A DNA stretch of 64,000 nt from Dehalococcoidia bacterium (lineage in GTDB: Bacteria > Chloroflexota > Dehalococcoidia > Lucifugimonadales > SHYT01), in the NCBI GenBank assembly GCA_009693045.1, contig SHXZ01000001.1, positions 124,001 through 188,000 on the forward strand, given 5' to 3'. Below are positions 16,745 through 25,095 of this stretch, in pieces. The notes under the pieces were generated by a model that saw only the letters and a program-made list of their open reading frames with translations, did no database searches and was not told where the DNA came from. How positions within the stretch are numbered: the first letter of the stretch is position 1; every line of letters begins with the position of its first letter. The position numbers were made by a program, and so were the translations under genes.

Positions 16745-17290
16745 GTGAGCGAGCCGAAGTTCTGCTCCACCTGTGGCGGCCAGCTGGAAGCCAGGATGCA
16801 CGGCGACCGGCGGCGGCTGATATGCGCTTCCTGTAACAAGGTGACCTACCGCAACCCCATAGTTGGCGTGGCAGTGGTGCTCCTGGACGGGCACAGCGTC
16901 CTGCTCGGCCGCCGCACACAAGGGAGTTATCGAGGCGGCCAATGGTGCGTTCCGTGCGGTTATGTGGAGTGGGGCGAAGACGTGCGAGATGCCGCCTGCC
17001 GGGAATTCCTGGAGGAGACGGGTTTGCAGGTAGAGATCGGCAAAGTCTGTGCCGTGCATTCAAACTTCCACAACGTGGACTCGCTGACCGTGGGCGTTTG
17101 GTTTTATGGGAGCGCTGTGGGCGGGACGCTGCGGGCAGGTGATGACTTGGCCGAGGCGCGGTATTTCCCTCTGGACGCGGTGCCTGAGGCGTTGGCGTTT
17201 CCAACAGACCGGCTGGTGCTTGAGCAGTTGCGGCGGGAGATGGGAAGCCAGGAGCTTGCCATTAATTTTCTGAATGTCGTAGCAAGTTAA
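16745..17290 (+). CDS. Nudix hydrolase with N-terminal zinc ribbon
   Basis: This 181-residue protein likely cleaves a nucleoside diphosphate linked to another group. The N-terminus has a four-cysteine zinc ribbon (KFCSTCGG and LICASCNKV), as in NudC/DUF-type Nudix proteins. The Nudix box reads [20 protein letters not shown] followed by TGL, with the catalytic glutamates present. The start is taken as GTG 16745, with GGAG about 7 bases before it; a GTG at 16718 would overlap hemB. Substrate is unknown; its place directly behind hemB suggests co-transcription rather than a clear pathway link. Confidence 0.85.
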   Translation: MSEPKFCSTCGGQLEARMHGDRRRLICASCNKVTYRNPIVGVAVVLLDGHSVLLGRRTQGSYRGGQWCVPCGYVEWGEDVRDAACREFLEETGLQVEIGKVCAVHSNFHNVDSLTVGVWFYGSAVGGTLRAGDDLAEARYFPLDAVPEALAFPTDRLVLEQLRREMGSQELAINFLNVVAS

Positions 17291-17399
17291 CGAGTTAAGC
17301 CTATCACCTGGCGAATAGCCTTTGGAATCACGCAAGGCCAGGGCTGTTATTAAAAACCTCATCGCGAGGTTTAATTGCGGGACAGACTCCTGGGGGGGG

Positions 17400-17669
17400 C
17401 TAGAAGCGCCGGTAAGCGGCGTGGCCGTAAGCGACACGAGTGATGGAGACTAAACGTTGCTGAAAGTCAATGACATAGAGGATACGATAGTTTCCTACAC
17501 GAATCTTCCAGGTATGTTCATCACCTTTGTACTTTTCTGATCCAGGTGGGCGTGGATCAGACCGCAACTCGCCTATGCGCCGCCGGACGCGCTGCTGGTC
17601 GGCCTTGGGAAGCCCTTGTAGCTCTTCGAACGCCTTTCTTCGGTAGTCCAGACGAAACGGCTCGGGCAT
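17400..17669 (-). CDS. RelE/ParE-family toxin
   Basis: This 89-residue protein has text typical of RelE-type toxins: YRRKAFEELQGLPKADQQRV at the start, then TWKIRVGNYRILYVIDFQQR and a final strand with a basic end (VAYGHAAYRRF). RelE toxins cleave mRNA at the ribosome; ParE relatives act on gyrase, and sequence alone does not separate them here. ATG 17669 lies inside the preceding antitoxin reading frame, with GAGGAG upstream, so the toxin is translated after the antitoxin. Confidence 0.8.
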   Translation of the reverse strand: MPEPFRLDYRRKAFEELQGLPKADQQRVRRRIGELRSDPRPPGSEKYKGDEHTWKIRVGNYRILYVIDFQQRLVSITRVAYGHAAYRRF

Positions 17670-17889
17670 TGCTCAGCAACTCCTCGGCCTCTTCATAGCT
17701 GATGGCCCCTTTGCCATCGTTCATGCGTTCCGAGGAAATACGGACGTCCTCGGCCTCTTCTACGGCGTCCGCGAGCACGTTTGCGACCCAGTCGCTAATA
17801 GGCTTCTTGGCAAGCGCGGCCTCAGCCTTGACCTTGGCCCACAGGTCTGAGTCTATGTTGCCGAGCATGACGCGGTGGCGTTCTGTCAT
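17557..17889 (-). CDS. Putative antitoxin of the RelE-type pair
   Basis: The first about 75 residues (MLGNIDSDLWAKVKAEAALA, then KKPISDWVANVLADAVEEAE) look like a ribbon-helix-helix antitoxin with an acidic tail. The frame stays open for 113 bases into the toxin gene and ends in an Arg/Ala-rich stretch that looks non-coding. This suggests a lost stop codon or a shift, or simply a long overlap. A perfect TATAAT lies only two bases before ATG 17889, so transcription probably starts within the first codons, and ATG 17868 (MLGN) is the more likely start. Confidence 0.6.
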   Translation of the reverse strand: MTERHRVMLGNIDSDLWAKVKAEAALAKKPISDWVANVLADAVEEAEDVRISSERMNDGKGAISYEEAEELLSNARAVSSGLPKKGVRRATRASQGRPAARPAAHRRVAV

Positions 17890-17927
17890 GTATTATACAG
17901 ATCCTGGAGTAGACTTATCAATATCAC

Positions 17928-17945
17928 CTACAGTGTCCACTGTAG
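17928..17945. promoter_or_regulatory. Inverted-repeat operator of the toxin-antitoxin genes
   Basis: ctacagtg and its exact reverse complement cactgtag are separated by two bases. A second inverted repeat, ttgtcaa-gaaag-ttgacaa, lies at 17961-17979. Both sit just upstream of the antitoxin start and its TATAAT box, the usual place for autoregulation by an antitoxin-toxin complex. Confidence 0.55.
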
Positions 17946-17999
17946 TGTACTATACGTAGTTTGTCAAGAAAGTTGACAAGTCTTACAAGGCTTCGAAGC

Positions 18000-18028
18000 T
18001 TGTGTTCGGCTCAATCGGCCGATGATAA
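18000..18028 (+). promoter_or_regulatory. Possible promoter for hemL
   Basis: TTGTGT (18000-18005) and TGATAA (18023-18028) are separated by 17 bases, placing a start site near 18035, 30 bases before ATG 18068. A second candidate -35, TTGACA at 17973, lacks a -10 at normal spacing. GAGG precedes the hemL ATG by 7 bases. Confidence 0.35.
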
Positions 18029-18067
18029 ACTAGCCTACAAGATGTTGCTAACGATCGAGGAACGACT

Positions 18068-19351
18068 ATGAACCACTCCACCTCCCACCGCCTCTACGAA
18101 GAGGCCAAGAAGCTCATGCCCGGCGGGGTGAACAGCCCCGTCCGCTCGTTCCGCGGCGTGGGCGGCGAGCCGCTGTTCATCATGCGCGGGCGCGGGTCGC
18201 ACATCTGGGACGCGGACAACAACGAGTACATTGACTACGTCGGCTCGTGGGGGCCGCTCATCCTGGGGCACGCGCACCCGAGCGTGGTGCTCGCGGTGCG
18301 GGAGGTGGCGTCCAAGGGGACGAGCTTCGGCGCGCCGACGCCCGGCGAGGTGGAGCTGGCGCGGCTGATCCACGGGGCGTTTCCCTCGGTGGAGCTGGTG
18401 CGGCTGGTCAGCTCCGGCACGGAGGCGTGCATGAGCGCCATCCGCGTGGCGAGGGCCTTCACGGGCCGCAGCAAGCTGGTCAAGTTCAACGGCTGCTACC
18501 ACGGCCACGCCGACTCGCTGCTGGTGAAGGCGGGGTCTGGCGGAGCGACGTTTGGGGTGCCGGACAGCGCGGGCGTGCCTGCCGCGTTTGCGGCGGAGAC
18601 ACTGGTGGCGGAGTACAACGACCTCGCCTCGGTGGAGCGGCTGCTGAAGGCGCAGCCCGGCAACGTGGCGGCGGTCATCGTGGAGCCGGTGGCGGCAAAC
18701 ATGGGCGTTGTGCCGCCGAAGCCTGGCTTTCTTGAAGGGCTGCGTAGGCTGACGACCGAGCAGGGAGCATTATTGATCTTTGACGAGGTAATCACCGGCT
18801 TCCGGGTAGCGTGGGGTGGCGCGCAGGCGCTGTACAGCGTGACGCCGGACCTGACGTGCCTTGGCAAGGTCGTGGGTGGTGGGATGCCACTGGCGGCGTA
18901 CGGGGGCCGCCGTGACGTCATGGAGCGCGTGGCGCCGCTGGGGCCGATGTACCAGGCAGGTACATTGTCGGGAAACCCGGTGGCCGTGGCGGCGGGCATC
19001 GCGACGCTGAAGACGCTGCAATTGGCTAGGACGTACGAGCGGCTTGAGGACACGAGCGCGGCTTTGGAGCAGGGGCTGCGGGATGCCTTGCGCCGCGCCG
19101 ATCGGAAGGCGACTATCAACCGCGTCGGGTCGGTGATGACGCTGTTCTTTAACGGCGGGCCAGTGAACACCTGGGCAGACGTTGAGCGGTCGGACACGAA
19201 GGCGTACGCGGCGTTCTTCCACGGGATGCTGGATCGTGGCGTGTACCTGGCGCCCTCCGCGTTTGAGGCGGCGTTCGTGTCGCTGGCGCACGGGGAGCGG
19301 GACCTGGAGGTCACGGTGGAGGCGGCGAGGCAGGTGTTGGCGGTGATGTAG
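18068..19351 (+). CDS. hemL: Glutamate-1-semialdehyde 2,1-aminomutase
   Basis: HemL is a PLP enzyme that converts glutamate-1-semialdehyde to 5-aminolaevulinate, taking the product of hemA. The 427-residue protein shows [18 protein letters not shown] near the start, [35 protein letters not shown] and the PLP-lysine segment [19 protein letters not shown]. It has its own upstream region beyond the toxin-antitoxin pair, so it is likely transcribed apart from the main haem operon. Two strong hairpins follow the stop codon. Confidence 0.97.
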   Translation: MNHSTSHRLYEEAKKLMPGGVNSPVRSFRGVGGEPLFIMRGRGSHIWDADNNEYIDYVGSWGPLILGHAHPSVVLAVREVASKGTSFGAPTPGEVELARLIHGAFPSVELVRLVSSGTEACMSAIRVARAFTGRSKLVKFNGCYHGHADSLLVKAGSGGATFGVPDSAGVPAAFAAETLVAEYNDLASVERLLKAQPGNVAAVIVEPVAANMGVVPPKPGFLEGLRRLTTEQGALLIFDEVITGFRVAWGGAQALYSVTPDLTCLGKVVGGGMPLAAYGGRRDVMERVAPLGPMYQAGTLSGNPVAVAAGIATLKTLQLARTYERLEDTSAALEQGLRDALRRADRKATINRVGSVMTLFFNGGPVNTWADVERSDTKAYAAFFHGMLDRGVYLAPSAFEAAFVSLAHGERDLEVTVEAARQVLAVM

Positions 19352-19354
19352 GGA

Positions 19355-19396
19355 ACGCTGAGAGGCCCTTTCTTGCAAGAAAGGGCCTCTCAGCGT
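19355..19396. terminator. 42-bp perfect palindrome after hemL
   Basis: acgctgagaggccctttcttg is followed directly by its exact reverse complement, four bases after the hemL stop. It lies between convergent genes (hemL and sodX). There is no T tract, but the hairpin would be very stable on both strands, so a bidirectional terminator is likely. Confidence 0.65.
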
Positions 19397-19415
19397 CTCT
19401 CCAAAGAACCCTCGC

Positions 19416-19457
19416 CGAAAGAAGCGGAGGGGCCTGGACGGCCCTCCGCTTCTTTCG
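19416..19457. terminator. Second hairpin in the hemL-sodX gap
   Basis: cgaaagaagcggaggg and its exact reverse complement flank a 10-base loop (16-bp stem). On the plus strand it is followed by atgggaagtttt with a short T run. Together with the palindrome just before it, it separates the convergent hemL and sodX transcripts. Confidence 0.6.
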
Positions 19458-19480
19458 ATGGGAAGTTTTCTGGGAAGGGC

Positions 19481-19933
19481 CTACTCCACCCGCCGCGCGC
19501 GGGAGGGCGGCCAGTACACGGCCCAGACGCGTCCCACGATGAGGCGTTTGGCAACTGGCCCCCACGCGCGGCTGTCGGTGCTGGCGGCCGGGTGAAGGTC
19601 GGCGGCGTCGCCAATGAGAAAGAACTCGTCGGCGGCTAGGCGCCAGGCGGCTTCCGGGAGCGGCACGTCGGTTCGGACATCGCTCCAATCAAGCATCACC
19701 GCGCCGTTCACGCTGAGACGTCCCGCGTCCTGGCGCACTGCATCGCCGGGGACGGCGGCGACGCGCTTGATGAGTAGGCGCTTGGATTCGCGGAGGTCGC
19801 GGGCGAGGACAACGTCGCCGCGCGCAGGCGAGTGACGCCGGTAGGCTAGGCGGTTGACGAGGACCCGCTCGCCGGGCAGCAGCGTGGGCTCCATGCTCCT
19901 GCCGCTCACGGCCACGCGCTTCGCGAGGAGCAA
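19481..19933 (-). CDS. sodX: Ni-SOD maturation protease (S26 signal-peptidase-like, SodX)
   Basis: This is a 150-residue S26-family serine protease without an obvious membrane anchor. The nucleophile is in SGRSMEPTLLPGERVLV (Ser13) and the general-base lysine is in KRLLIKRVAAVPGD (Lys56). The C-terminal box reads FFLIGDAADLHPAASTDSRA, the usual 'GDN...S.DSR' region, with AAD in place of N. Divergently placed next to sodN, it is the expected protease that removes the Ni-SOD propeptide so that His1 is exposed to bind nickel. A general signal peptidase is less likely given its size and neighbour. Confidence 0.85.
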   Translation of the reverse strand: MLLAKRVAVSGRSMEPTLLPGERVLVNRLAYRRHSPARGDVVLARDLRESKRLLIKRVAAVPGDAVRQDAGRLSVNGAVMLDWSDVRTDVPLPEAAWRLAADEFFLIGDAADLHPAASTDSRAWGPVAKRLIVGRVWAVYWPPSRARRVE

Positions 19934-20033
19934 CGCAGGGATGTGGGCGAGGCCGGTGGGGTATCGGCGCGAAGTGGCGTCCGTTGGGCTGCCTCCCGAT
20001 GGCGTTCAGGCGCTTGCCCGCGCCTGATCACTT

Positions 20034-20043
20034 GAGTATACTC
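20034..20043. promoter_or_regulatory. Palindrome gagtatactc in the sodX-sodN divergent region
   Basis: This perfect 10-bp palindrome in a small AT-rich patch lies within the 164-base divergent spacer and may overlap a -10 element for sodN or be a binding site for a metal-responsive regulator such as Nur. No full regulator consensus is recognised. Confidence 0.3.
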
Positions 20044-20097
20044 GTGGGCGGTGTCCATCACGAAGGCGAAACCCAAGTCATGCAAGAGGAGGGGACC

Positions 20098-20589
20098 ATG
20101 CTTCGGAACCTGCTCAGTGCTGCCCGCTGGCTACCGGTAGAGAGGGCGGAGGCGCACTGCGACATCCCGTGCGGCATCTACGACCCAATCACCGCGAAGA
20201 TCGCGGCCCAGACCGTGCAGAAGATGGTGCTGCGCATCCAGGCGCTTCCTCAGTCAGGCGCCAACGAGACGCCCCAGCAGCGTAGCGACCGGGAGAACAA
20301 GCTGGCCCGCTACACGCAGGTCAAGGAAGAGCACGCGACGCTATGCAAGCGGGAGCTGGACATACTCTGGCATGACTACTTCAACCCCACGCACCTCCAG
20401 CGGTTCCCCGATGTCCACACGACCTTCTGGCAGGCGGCCAAGCTGGCCTCCAAGTGCAAGCAGGAGGTCAACATGGACGCCGCCAAGCAACTGGTGGGAG
20501 AGGTGGACAAAATCGCGGGGATGTTCTGGGCGACGAAGAACGTGAACGACTGGAAGGACACAGTGGCCGACGTCCGCTTCGGGGCGTAG
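20098..20589 (+). CDS. sodN: Nickel superoxide dismutase
   Basis: NiSOD converts superoxide to oxygen and hydrogen peroxide. From ATG 20098 (GAGGAGGGG just upstream) the precursor is 163 residues. After a 19-residue propeptide the nickel hook HCDIPCGIYDP begins, with His1, Cys2 and Cys6 all present. The rest is the four-helix bundle (for example TQVKEEHATLCKRELDILWH and MDAAKQLVGEVDKIAGMFWA). The sodX protease is divergent and adjacent. Expression probably depends on nickel supply, as in other NiSOD bacteria; no operator was identified with certainty. Confidence 0.95.
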   Translation: MLRNLLSAARWLPVERAEAHCDIPCGIYDPITAKIAAQTVQKMVLRIQALPQSGANETPQQRSDRENKLARYTQVKEEHATLCKRELDILWHDYFNPTHLQRFPDVHTTFWQAAKLASKCKQEVNMDAAKQLVGEVDKIAGMFWATKNVNDWKDTVADVRFGA

Positions 20590-20755
20590 GCCCGCACCGA
20601 CGACGCTTACGAGAGCTGGAGTCCGGACCCGTTGCAGGACCCGAGACTGAGACCATACGTGTGTAGGCGCCGGCGGCGAGGGTGATCCTCACGTTAGAAC
20701 ACTCCCGACGGCCCAGGTGGATGGATGCCCGAGAACGTACGAGGAGGCGGAACGC

Positions 20756-21484
20756 ATGGCCAGACAAGCACGCGTTGGCGCAGAGACGGCGATTGACGTG
20801 AGAGCAGCGGCGGCGGAGGGCATTGCCACCCTGCTCTTTGTGTTCCTGGGCGCAGGCACCGTGGTTGTCAGCGGGATGCTGGACAACGGGGCGCTCGGTT
20901 CCGCGCGGCTGGTGGCCATAGCGCTCGCCCACGGCCTCGGGATTCTTATTGGCGTGGCGTCCATCGCCAAGATCTCAGGAGGGCACCTGAACCCGGCCGT
21001 GACCGTGGCGGCGTTTCTGACCGGGAAGCTCGGGCTGCGCCGGGCCGGGACGTACATCGCTGCGCAATTCATCGGCGCGGTCGTCGGGGCGCTGCTCATC
21101 AAGTGGGTGGCGCCGGGGTCAGTTGAGGGGACCCTCGGCTCGCACGCGGTGGGCGCGGGCGTGGGCGTGGGGCCGGCGCTGCTGGCCGAGATCGTTGGGA
21201 CGTTCGCGCTCGTGTGGGTCGTGTTCGCCGTGGCGATAGACCCGAAGGGGCTGAACAACATCGCGCCCATCGCGGTGGGGCTGACCATCGTGCTCATTCA
21301 CCTGTTCCTAGTGCCGCTTACCGGTGCAGGCGTCAACCCTGCGCGCAGCTTCGGCCCGGCGCTGGTGAGCTGGACCTGGGGCAGCCACTGGGTCTACTGG
21401 ATCGGGCCGTTGATCGGCGGGAGTGCGGCGGGGCTGCTGTACGAGTGGGTGTTCATGAACCGCGGTGGGATTGGGGAGCGGTAG
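20756..21484 (+). CDS. Aquaporin / glycerol facilitator (MIP family)
   Basis: This is a six-helix channel protein of 242 residues. Both pore half-helices have the NPA signature: ISGGHLNPAVTVAAF and GAGVNPARSFGPAL. The start is ATG 20756, with GAGGAGG upstream. The small residue pattern after the second NPA resembles water-selective aquaporins more than glycerol facilitators, but selectivity cannot be settled here. It lies behind sodN on the same strand with a 166-base gap. Hydrogen peroxide, the product of SOD, can pass some aquaporins, so a functional link is possible. Confidence 0.92.
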   Translation: MARQARVGAETAIDVRAAAAEGIATLLFVFLGAGTVVVSGMLDNGALGSARLVAIALAHGLGILIGVASIAKISGGHLNPAVTVAAFLTGKLGLRRAGTYIAAQFIGAVVGALLIKWVAPGSVEGTLGSHAVGAGVGVGPALLAEIVGTFALVWVVFAVAIDPKGLNNIAPIAVGLTIVLIHLFLVPLTGAGVNPARSFGPALVSWTWGSHWVYWIGPLIGGSAAGLLYEWVFMNRGGIGER

Positions 21485-21619
21485 AGAGCGCTAGTAAGGC
21501 GGCAAGCTGGGCAGCGCCGTGCACAGATGCTCAAGTGTACTGGCGCTGCTATCAGCTAGCAGTAAAACTGCTAGCAAGACTCTGGTGATGCTGGATACAA
21601 AAGCAGTGGACATCCGGCC

Positions 21620-21944
21620 ATGAGGATCAGAGAGGTCGCAGTAGGGGTTGCGCGGAACATCTCCTACGACGGGTTCCGGCAGAAGGACGCCGTTCTGGCG
21701 AACCTGGTGCTTGTAGTCGGCCTAGCAATGCTAGGCGTAGGGATTGCTGCTGTTCATTTTTGTCGCCAATCTTGCTGCCGAAGAAGATTCTGTTCTAGCA
21801 GTCGTACGGTACGTTTTCCCAGTGTTCGTGACCTTTGCTATAGCAGACATTGGTTGGGCCCGCCGAGGCGGCAATACGTTTGAAGTTGACACCTGCGTAG
21901 GTTGTCAATTGCCATCGCTACTTGCCCCTGATCGCTTTTTGTAA
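21620..21944 (+). pseudogene. Small membrane protein, apparent frameshift
   Basis: The frame from ATG 21620 reads MRIREVAVGVARNISYDGFR, then LVVGLAMLGVGIAA. Around 21740 the plausible continuation moves to another frame: LLFIFVANLAAEEDSVLAVV, then YVFPVFVTFAIADIGWARRG. Joined, it would be about 105 residues with two or three membrane segments. No family is recognised. Its end overlaps the last 27 bases of the oppositely oriented otsA, so it is probably a decayed or mis-sequenced gene. Confidence 0.35.
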
Positions 21945-23447
21945 GTCCGCGAACTGGGTCTTCAGCCAGTGCGACGCATCCTCTCGCTGGATGGTCGCCA
22001 GCAGCAGCTCCGCGCGGCGCTTGCGCTCCTCGGGGGGCATGGTGACGGCCTGGTAGAGCGCCGCGCTCGTCCCTTCCAGATCCGCGGGCCCCACCGCGAG
22101 CGCGCCGTCCTTGAGCTGCTCGTGCGCTGCGGAGCCGTCTGATAACACCAGGACGGCGTCCCTGGTGTTGACCACCGGGCCTTCCTTGGCGACCATACTC
22201 ATGCCGTCGGAGACGGGGTTGACGAGCAGGGCGTCGCACAGCCTGAGGCCGGCGATGGCCTGCACGTAGTTGTTCTCGTAGAAGGTCTGGATGGGCTGCC
22301 ACTCCGGGTTGCCCAACGCCCCGTTGATCTCGCGGACCACCTGGTCAATCTCGCCCAAGTAACGCTCGTACTGCTTGATGTGCGTGCGCGAAGGGACCAG
22401 GAAAGCCAGGAACGCGACGTGGCCGCGCAGGTCGGGGTGGCGCTCCAGCATGAGCTGGTAGGCGCGGAAGCCGCGGACGATATTCTTGTTGGGCTCGGCG
22501 CGGTCCACCCGCACAATGGTCTTCTCGGGGGATGTGGCCTTGAACTGCCGCTCGTAGTCCAGCGCCCGTGGAGAGTTGCCGATCTGCCGGACTTCGCCGA
22601 TGTCTATGGAGAGCGGATAGGTGCGGACGCGGGTCGTGTGTTCGCCGATGGCTATCGTGCCGCCGGCGAAGTCCACGCGGGCGTCCGGCACGAACCTGCG
22701 GCAGCAGTCCAGGAAGTTGTGGGCGTCCATCTCGGACTGGAAGCCGATGATGTCGCAGGCGCACAGGCTGCGGCAGATGGCGGTGCGCATCGTCGCGGGG
22801 AGGAGGTTCCAGGTGTGGGGAGTCGGCCATGGAATGTGGAGGAGGTACTGGAGGATGGCGTCTGGGAGCTGCTTGCGGACCATCTCGGGCGCGAGGTAGA
22901 GGTGGTAGTCGTGGAACATGACGAGCGGGGCCTTGGGAAGGGTGCGCGCCTCCGCCACCACGCCGTCGGCGAAGGCCTGGTTGACCACCACGTAGCCCGC
23001 CTCCCAGGCGTCGTAGACGGCGGCGTCCACGTTCGGGGTGTATGGCGGGCTCCACATGTAGTGCTGGAGGAACCACAGCAGCGGGTTGCAGAAGATGTTG
23101 TAGAACTTGTGGTAGGCCCGGCGTGGGGTGACCACGAAGCGGACGCTGACCTGGCAGTTGGGCAACGGTGGCTTGACGCTCACCCCCTCCGACCGCTCCG
23201 CAACGAGGCGGTCGCCTTCGCCCATAGCGCTGGAAACCCAGGCGAAAGGCACGGAAGCGATGAGGCTGTTGAGGGCGGTGGAGACGGTGCTGCTGCGGCG
23301 CCGGGGTTGGGGAGGGCCTTCGGGGACGAGCTGGTACTCCACGGGGCCGCGGTTGCTGACGACGATGAGGGGACGTTCTGCAAGAGTCTCTCTGCAGAGG
23401 GCGATGGCCTCATCTCTCTGACGGCTTGCGTCAATCACTGTCGGCAC
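21918..23447 (-). CDS. otsA: Alpha,alpha-trehalose-phosphate synthase (GT20)
   Basis: The enzyme joins UDP-glucose (or another NDP-glucose) to glucose-6-phosphate to give trehalose-6-phosphate, an osmoprotectant precursor. The 509-residue protein starts near PLIVVSNRGPVEYQL and contains LVMFHDYHLYLAPEMVRKQL (the HDYH motif), HIPWPTPHTWNLLP, VRVDRAEPNKNIVRGFRAYQ and VNPVSDGMSMVAKEGPVV, all family hallmarks. No trehalose-6-phosphate phosphatase (OtsB) was found nearby. The gene stands alone on the minus strand. Confidence 0.92.
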   Translation of the reverse strand: MPTVIDASRQRDEAIALCRETLAERPLIVVSNRGPVEYQLVPEGPPQPRRRSSTVSTALNSLIASVPFAWVSSAMGEGDRLVAERSEGVSVKPPLPNCQVSVRFVVTPRRAYHKFYNIFCNPLLWFLQHYMWSPPYTPNVDAAVYDAWEAGYVVVNQAFADGVVAEARTLPKAPLVMFHDYHLYLAPEMVRKQLPDAILQYLLHIPWPTPHTWNLLPATMRTAICRSLCACDIIGFQSEMDAHNFLDCCRRFVPDARVDFAGGTIAIGEHTTRVRTYPLSIDIGEVRQIGNSPRALDYERQFKATSPEKTIVRVDRAEPNKNIVRGFRAYQLMLERHPDLRGHVAFLAFLVPSRTHIKQYERYLGEIDQVVREINGALGNPEWQPIQTFYENNYVQAIAGLRLCDALLVNPVSDGMSMVAKEGPVVNTRDAVLVLSDGSAAHEQLKDGALAVGPADLEGTSAALYQAVTMPPEERKRRAELLLATIQREDASHWLKTQFADLQKAIRGK

Positions 23448-23631
23448 GGCCAGCCTTCCTGGCAGGCGCGCCGCCCACTTGGTGCGGACGCGTCCCCGTT
23501 TGAGGGAACGCTAGCATACGCCGATGCGCGTGTCAAGCACCGCGTGGAAGGGCAGCGGCAGCAAGGCGTCGACTGGTGTTCTTATTCGTTCCCTCATGTG
23601 GCGCCGGATTGGTGAAAGGCTGTTGGTAGAG

Positions 23632-24093
23632 CTATTGCCCGTCTGTACGGAAACGCTTTCCTTCGCCAAGCGAATCGATTAAGAACTGGTGGTCCTCGGG
23701 CTTGCCTCCCGTCACGATAAATTCCCCAGTCTGGATTGAGACGACCATGCGTGCTTGACCGCGAACAATGCTGTACGCAGGGGTAGGGAAGCGGCGAAAT
23801 CCGGGCTGACTGATTGCTTCGTAGCTATAGTTACCTTCACCAATTATCCCATTCAGCTCAGCGTCATCCGGCAACTTGAGGCTCACTCCCCCCACCGTTA
23901 TCGTCTTGCCTCGCGTGCCTGGCCAAGCCACCGTAACGAGCCCGCTTCCGTCGCTCAACTGCACTCGGTCGGTAACGTCGGAACGCAGGATTTCGTCCGC
24001 ATCAGAGGCTCCCTGCGCCAACACCACCGTCGGCACAATGAGGGCGAGCGCAACCAAGATTGCCGCCGAGCCCAACACCAATCGTCGTTTCAT
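23632..24093 (-). CDS. Hypothetical exported protein
   Basis: This 153-residue protein has a clear Sec signal peptide (MKRRLVLGSAAILVALALIV, then PTVVLAQG, with cleavage likely after VLA). The mature part is mostly beta-like (TVGGVSLKLPDDAELNGIIG, then ARMVVSIQTGEFIVTGGK). No family is recognised. Coding quality looks good, and the gene has free upstream DNA (24094-24284) for its own promoter. It is probably secreted or periplasmic/cell-wall located. Confidence 0.65.
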   Translation of the reverse strand: MKRRLVLGSAAILVALALIVPTVVLAQGASDADEILRSDVTDRVQLSDGSGLVTVAWPGTRGKTITVGGVSLKLPDDAELNGIIGEGNYSYEAISQPGFRRFPTPAYSIVRGQARMVVSIQTGEFIVTGGKPEDHQFLIDSLGEGKRFRTDGQ

Positions 24094-24284
24094 CTTCTAG
24101 CCTCTCCCTCGGGTCACCACCCGCCCGTACCAACGGTTACACCGACTCTTCAGCGTCTTGTTTCGTATAATCGTCGGTTCCGAATTGGCGCGAACACTTA
24201 GTAGTTCTTTGCTCCTCGTCACACTTTAGCTTCTTTATTGCGATTGCCAAGGAGAACTTTACAATACAGAGATGAATTTTGTAC

Positions 24285-24957
24285 TTACGCTTTGGTAGTT
24301 GCTCGCCTAGGAATAGTGATCTCCCCCTCCACTAGGTCGCCCAACGTCTCCGTCTGCCCTCGCAAATGCAGCACGCCAGTGTACGTCGCCAGCACCGCAT
24401 CCAGTGCGTCGTGGTTGCCATTGGGGGTGGCGTGACGCAGGCCGGTGACCAGGGTGGCCACCCGACGCGTGAGGTGGGCAAGACCCTCCGGCGTGGACTT
24501 CTTGACGGTGCTCTTGCTCATGCGGCCGAACAGGAGCACCTTGGAGGCGTAGGGGTAGACCTCAAGAGCGGGGATGCTGCGGGCTTCAAGGCCCGCGCGC
24601 AGGTGGATGGCGGCATAGACCATCGGCTTGATGATGCTGCGCTTGGTCGTCCAGAAGGAGGCAATGCCCAGGCGCGCCAGCTCCCGCTCGCAGGCGCGGC
24701 CGGTCAGCGGCGAGGCGGGCTTGCAGGCGCACGACTCCTCCAGGCAGCACTGGCCGAGCGGGAAGCCGAGCGGCGCGTCCACGGCCACGACCGACGGCCC
24801 CAGGCTGGTGGCGAGGTCCAGCGCCTCGGCCCAGCCGGGGACGGCGCCCGTGGTGATGAGGCAGGGGCGGGCGCGGCCCGTGGGCGCGCGCAGAAGGGCG
24901 TAGGCCCAGGGGGCGCTTGTTAGCGGGGTCCAGGCCGAGGACGTTTTGCGTGTTCAT
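24285..24957 (-). pseudogene. DUF429 (predicted RNase H-like) protein, frameshifted
   Basis: The start MNTQNVLGLDPA is in the frame of ATG 24957. The body is in another frame: APWAYALLRAPTG, then VVAVDAPLGFPLGQCC, RACERELARLGIASFWTTK, LEVYPYASKVLLFG and NHDALDAVLATYTGVLHLRG. These fit DUF429, predicted RNase H-fold proteins, with acidic residues in GLDP, VDAP and HDALDA. The shift lies at the run of C (coding strand) around 24905-24912. If ATG 24788 were used, a 167-residue product lacking the first strand would result, which is unlikely to fold. Confidence 0.65.
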
Positions 24958-25095
24958 GATGCAGACGCAGTATTCACTTCGCCATCGCTTCGGCTGCGAG
25001 AGGCCCGAGGGGGTCCTTCCCTAATCGCTCCGCTCAGGGCTTCGGTTTTACCGCGCTGAGGGGTGGCGGGAGGGTGCTTAGGACTACCTGGTAAC

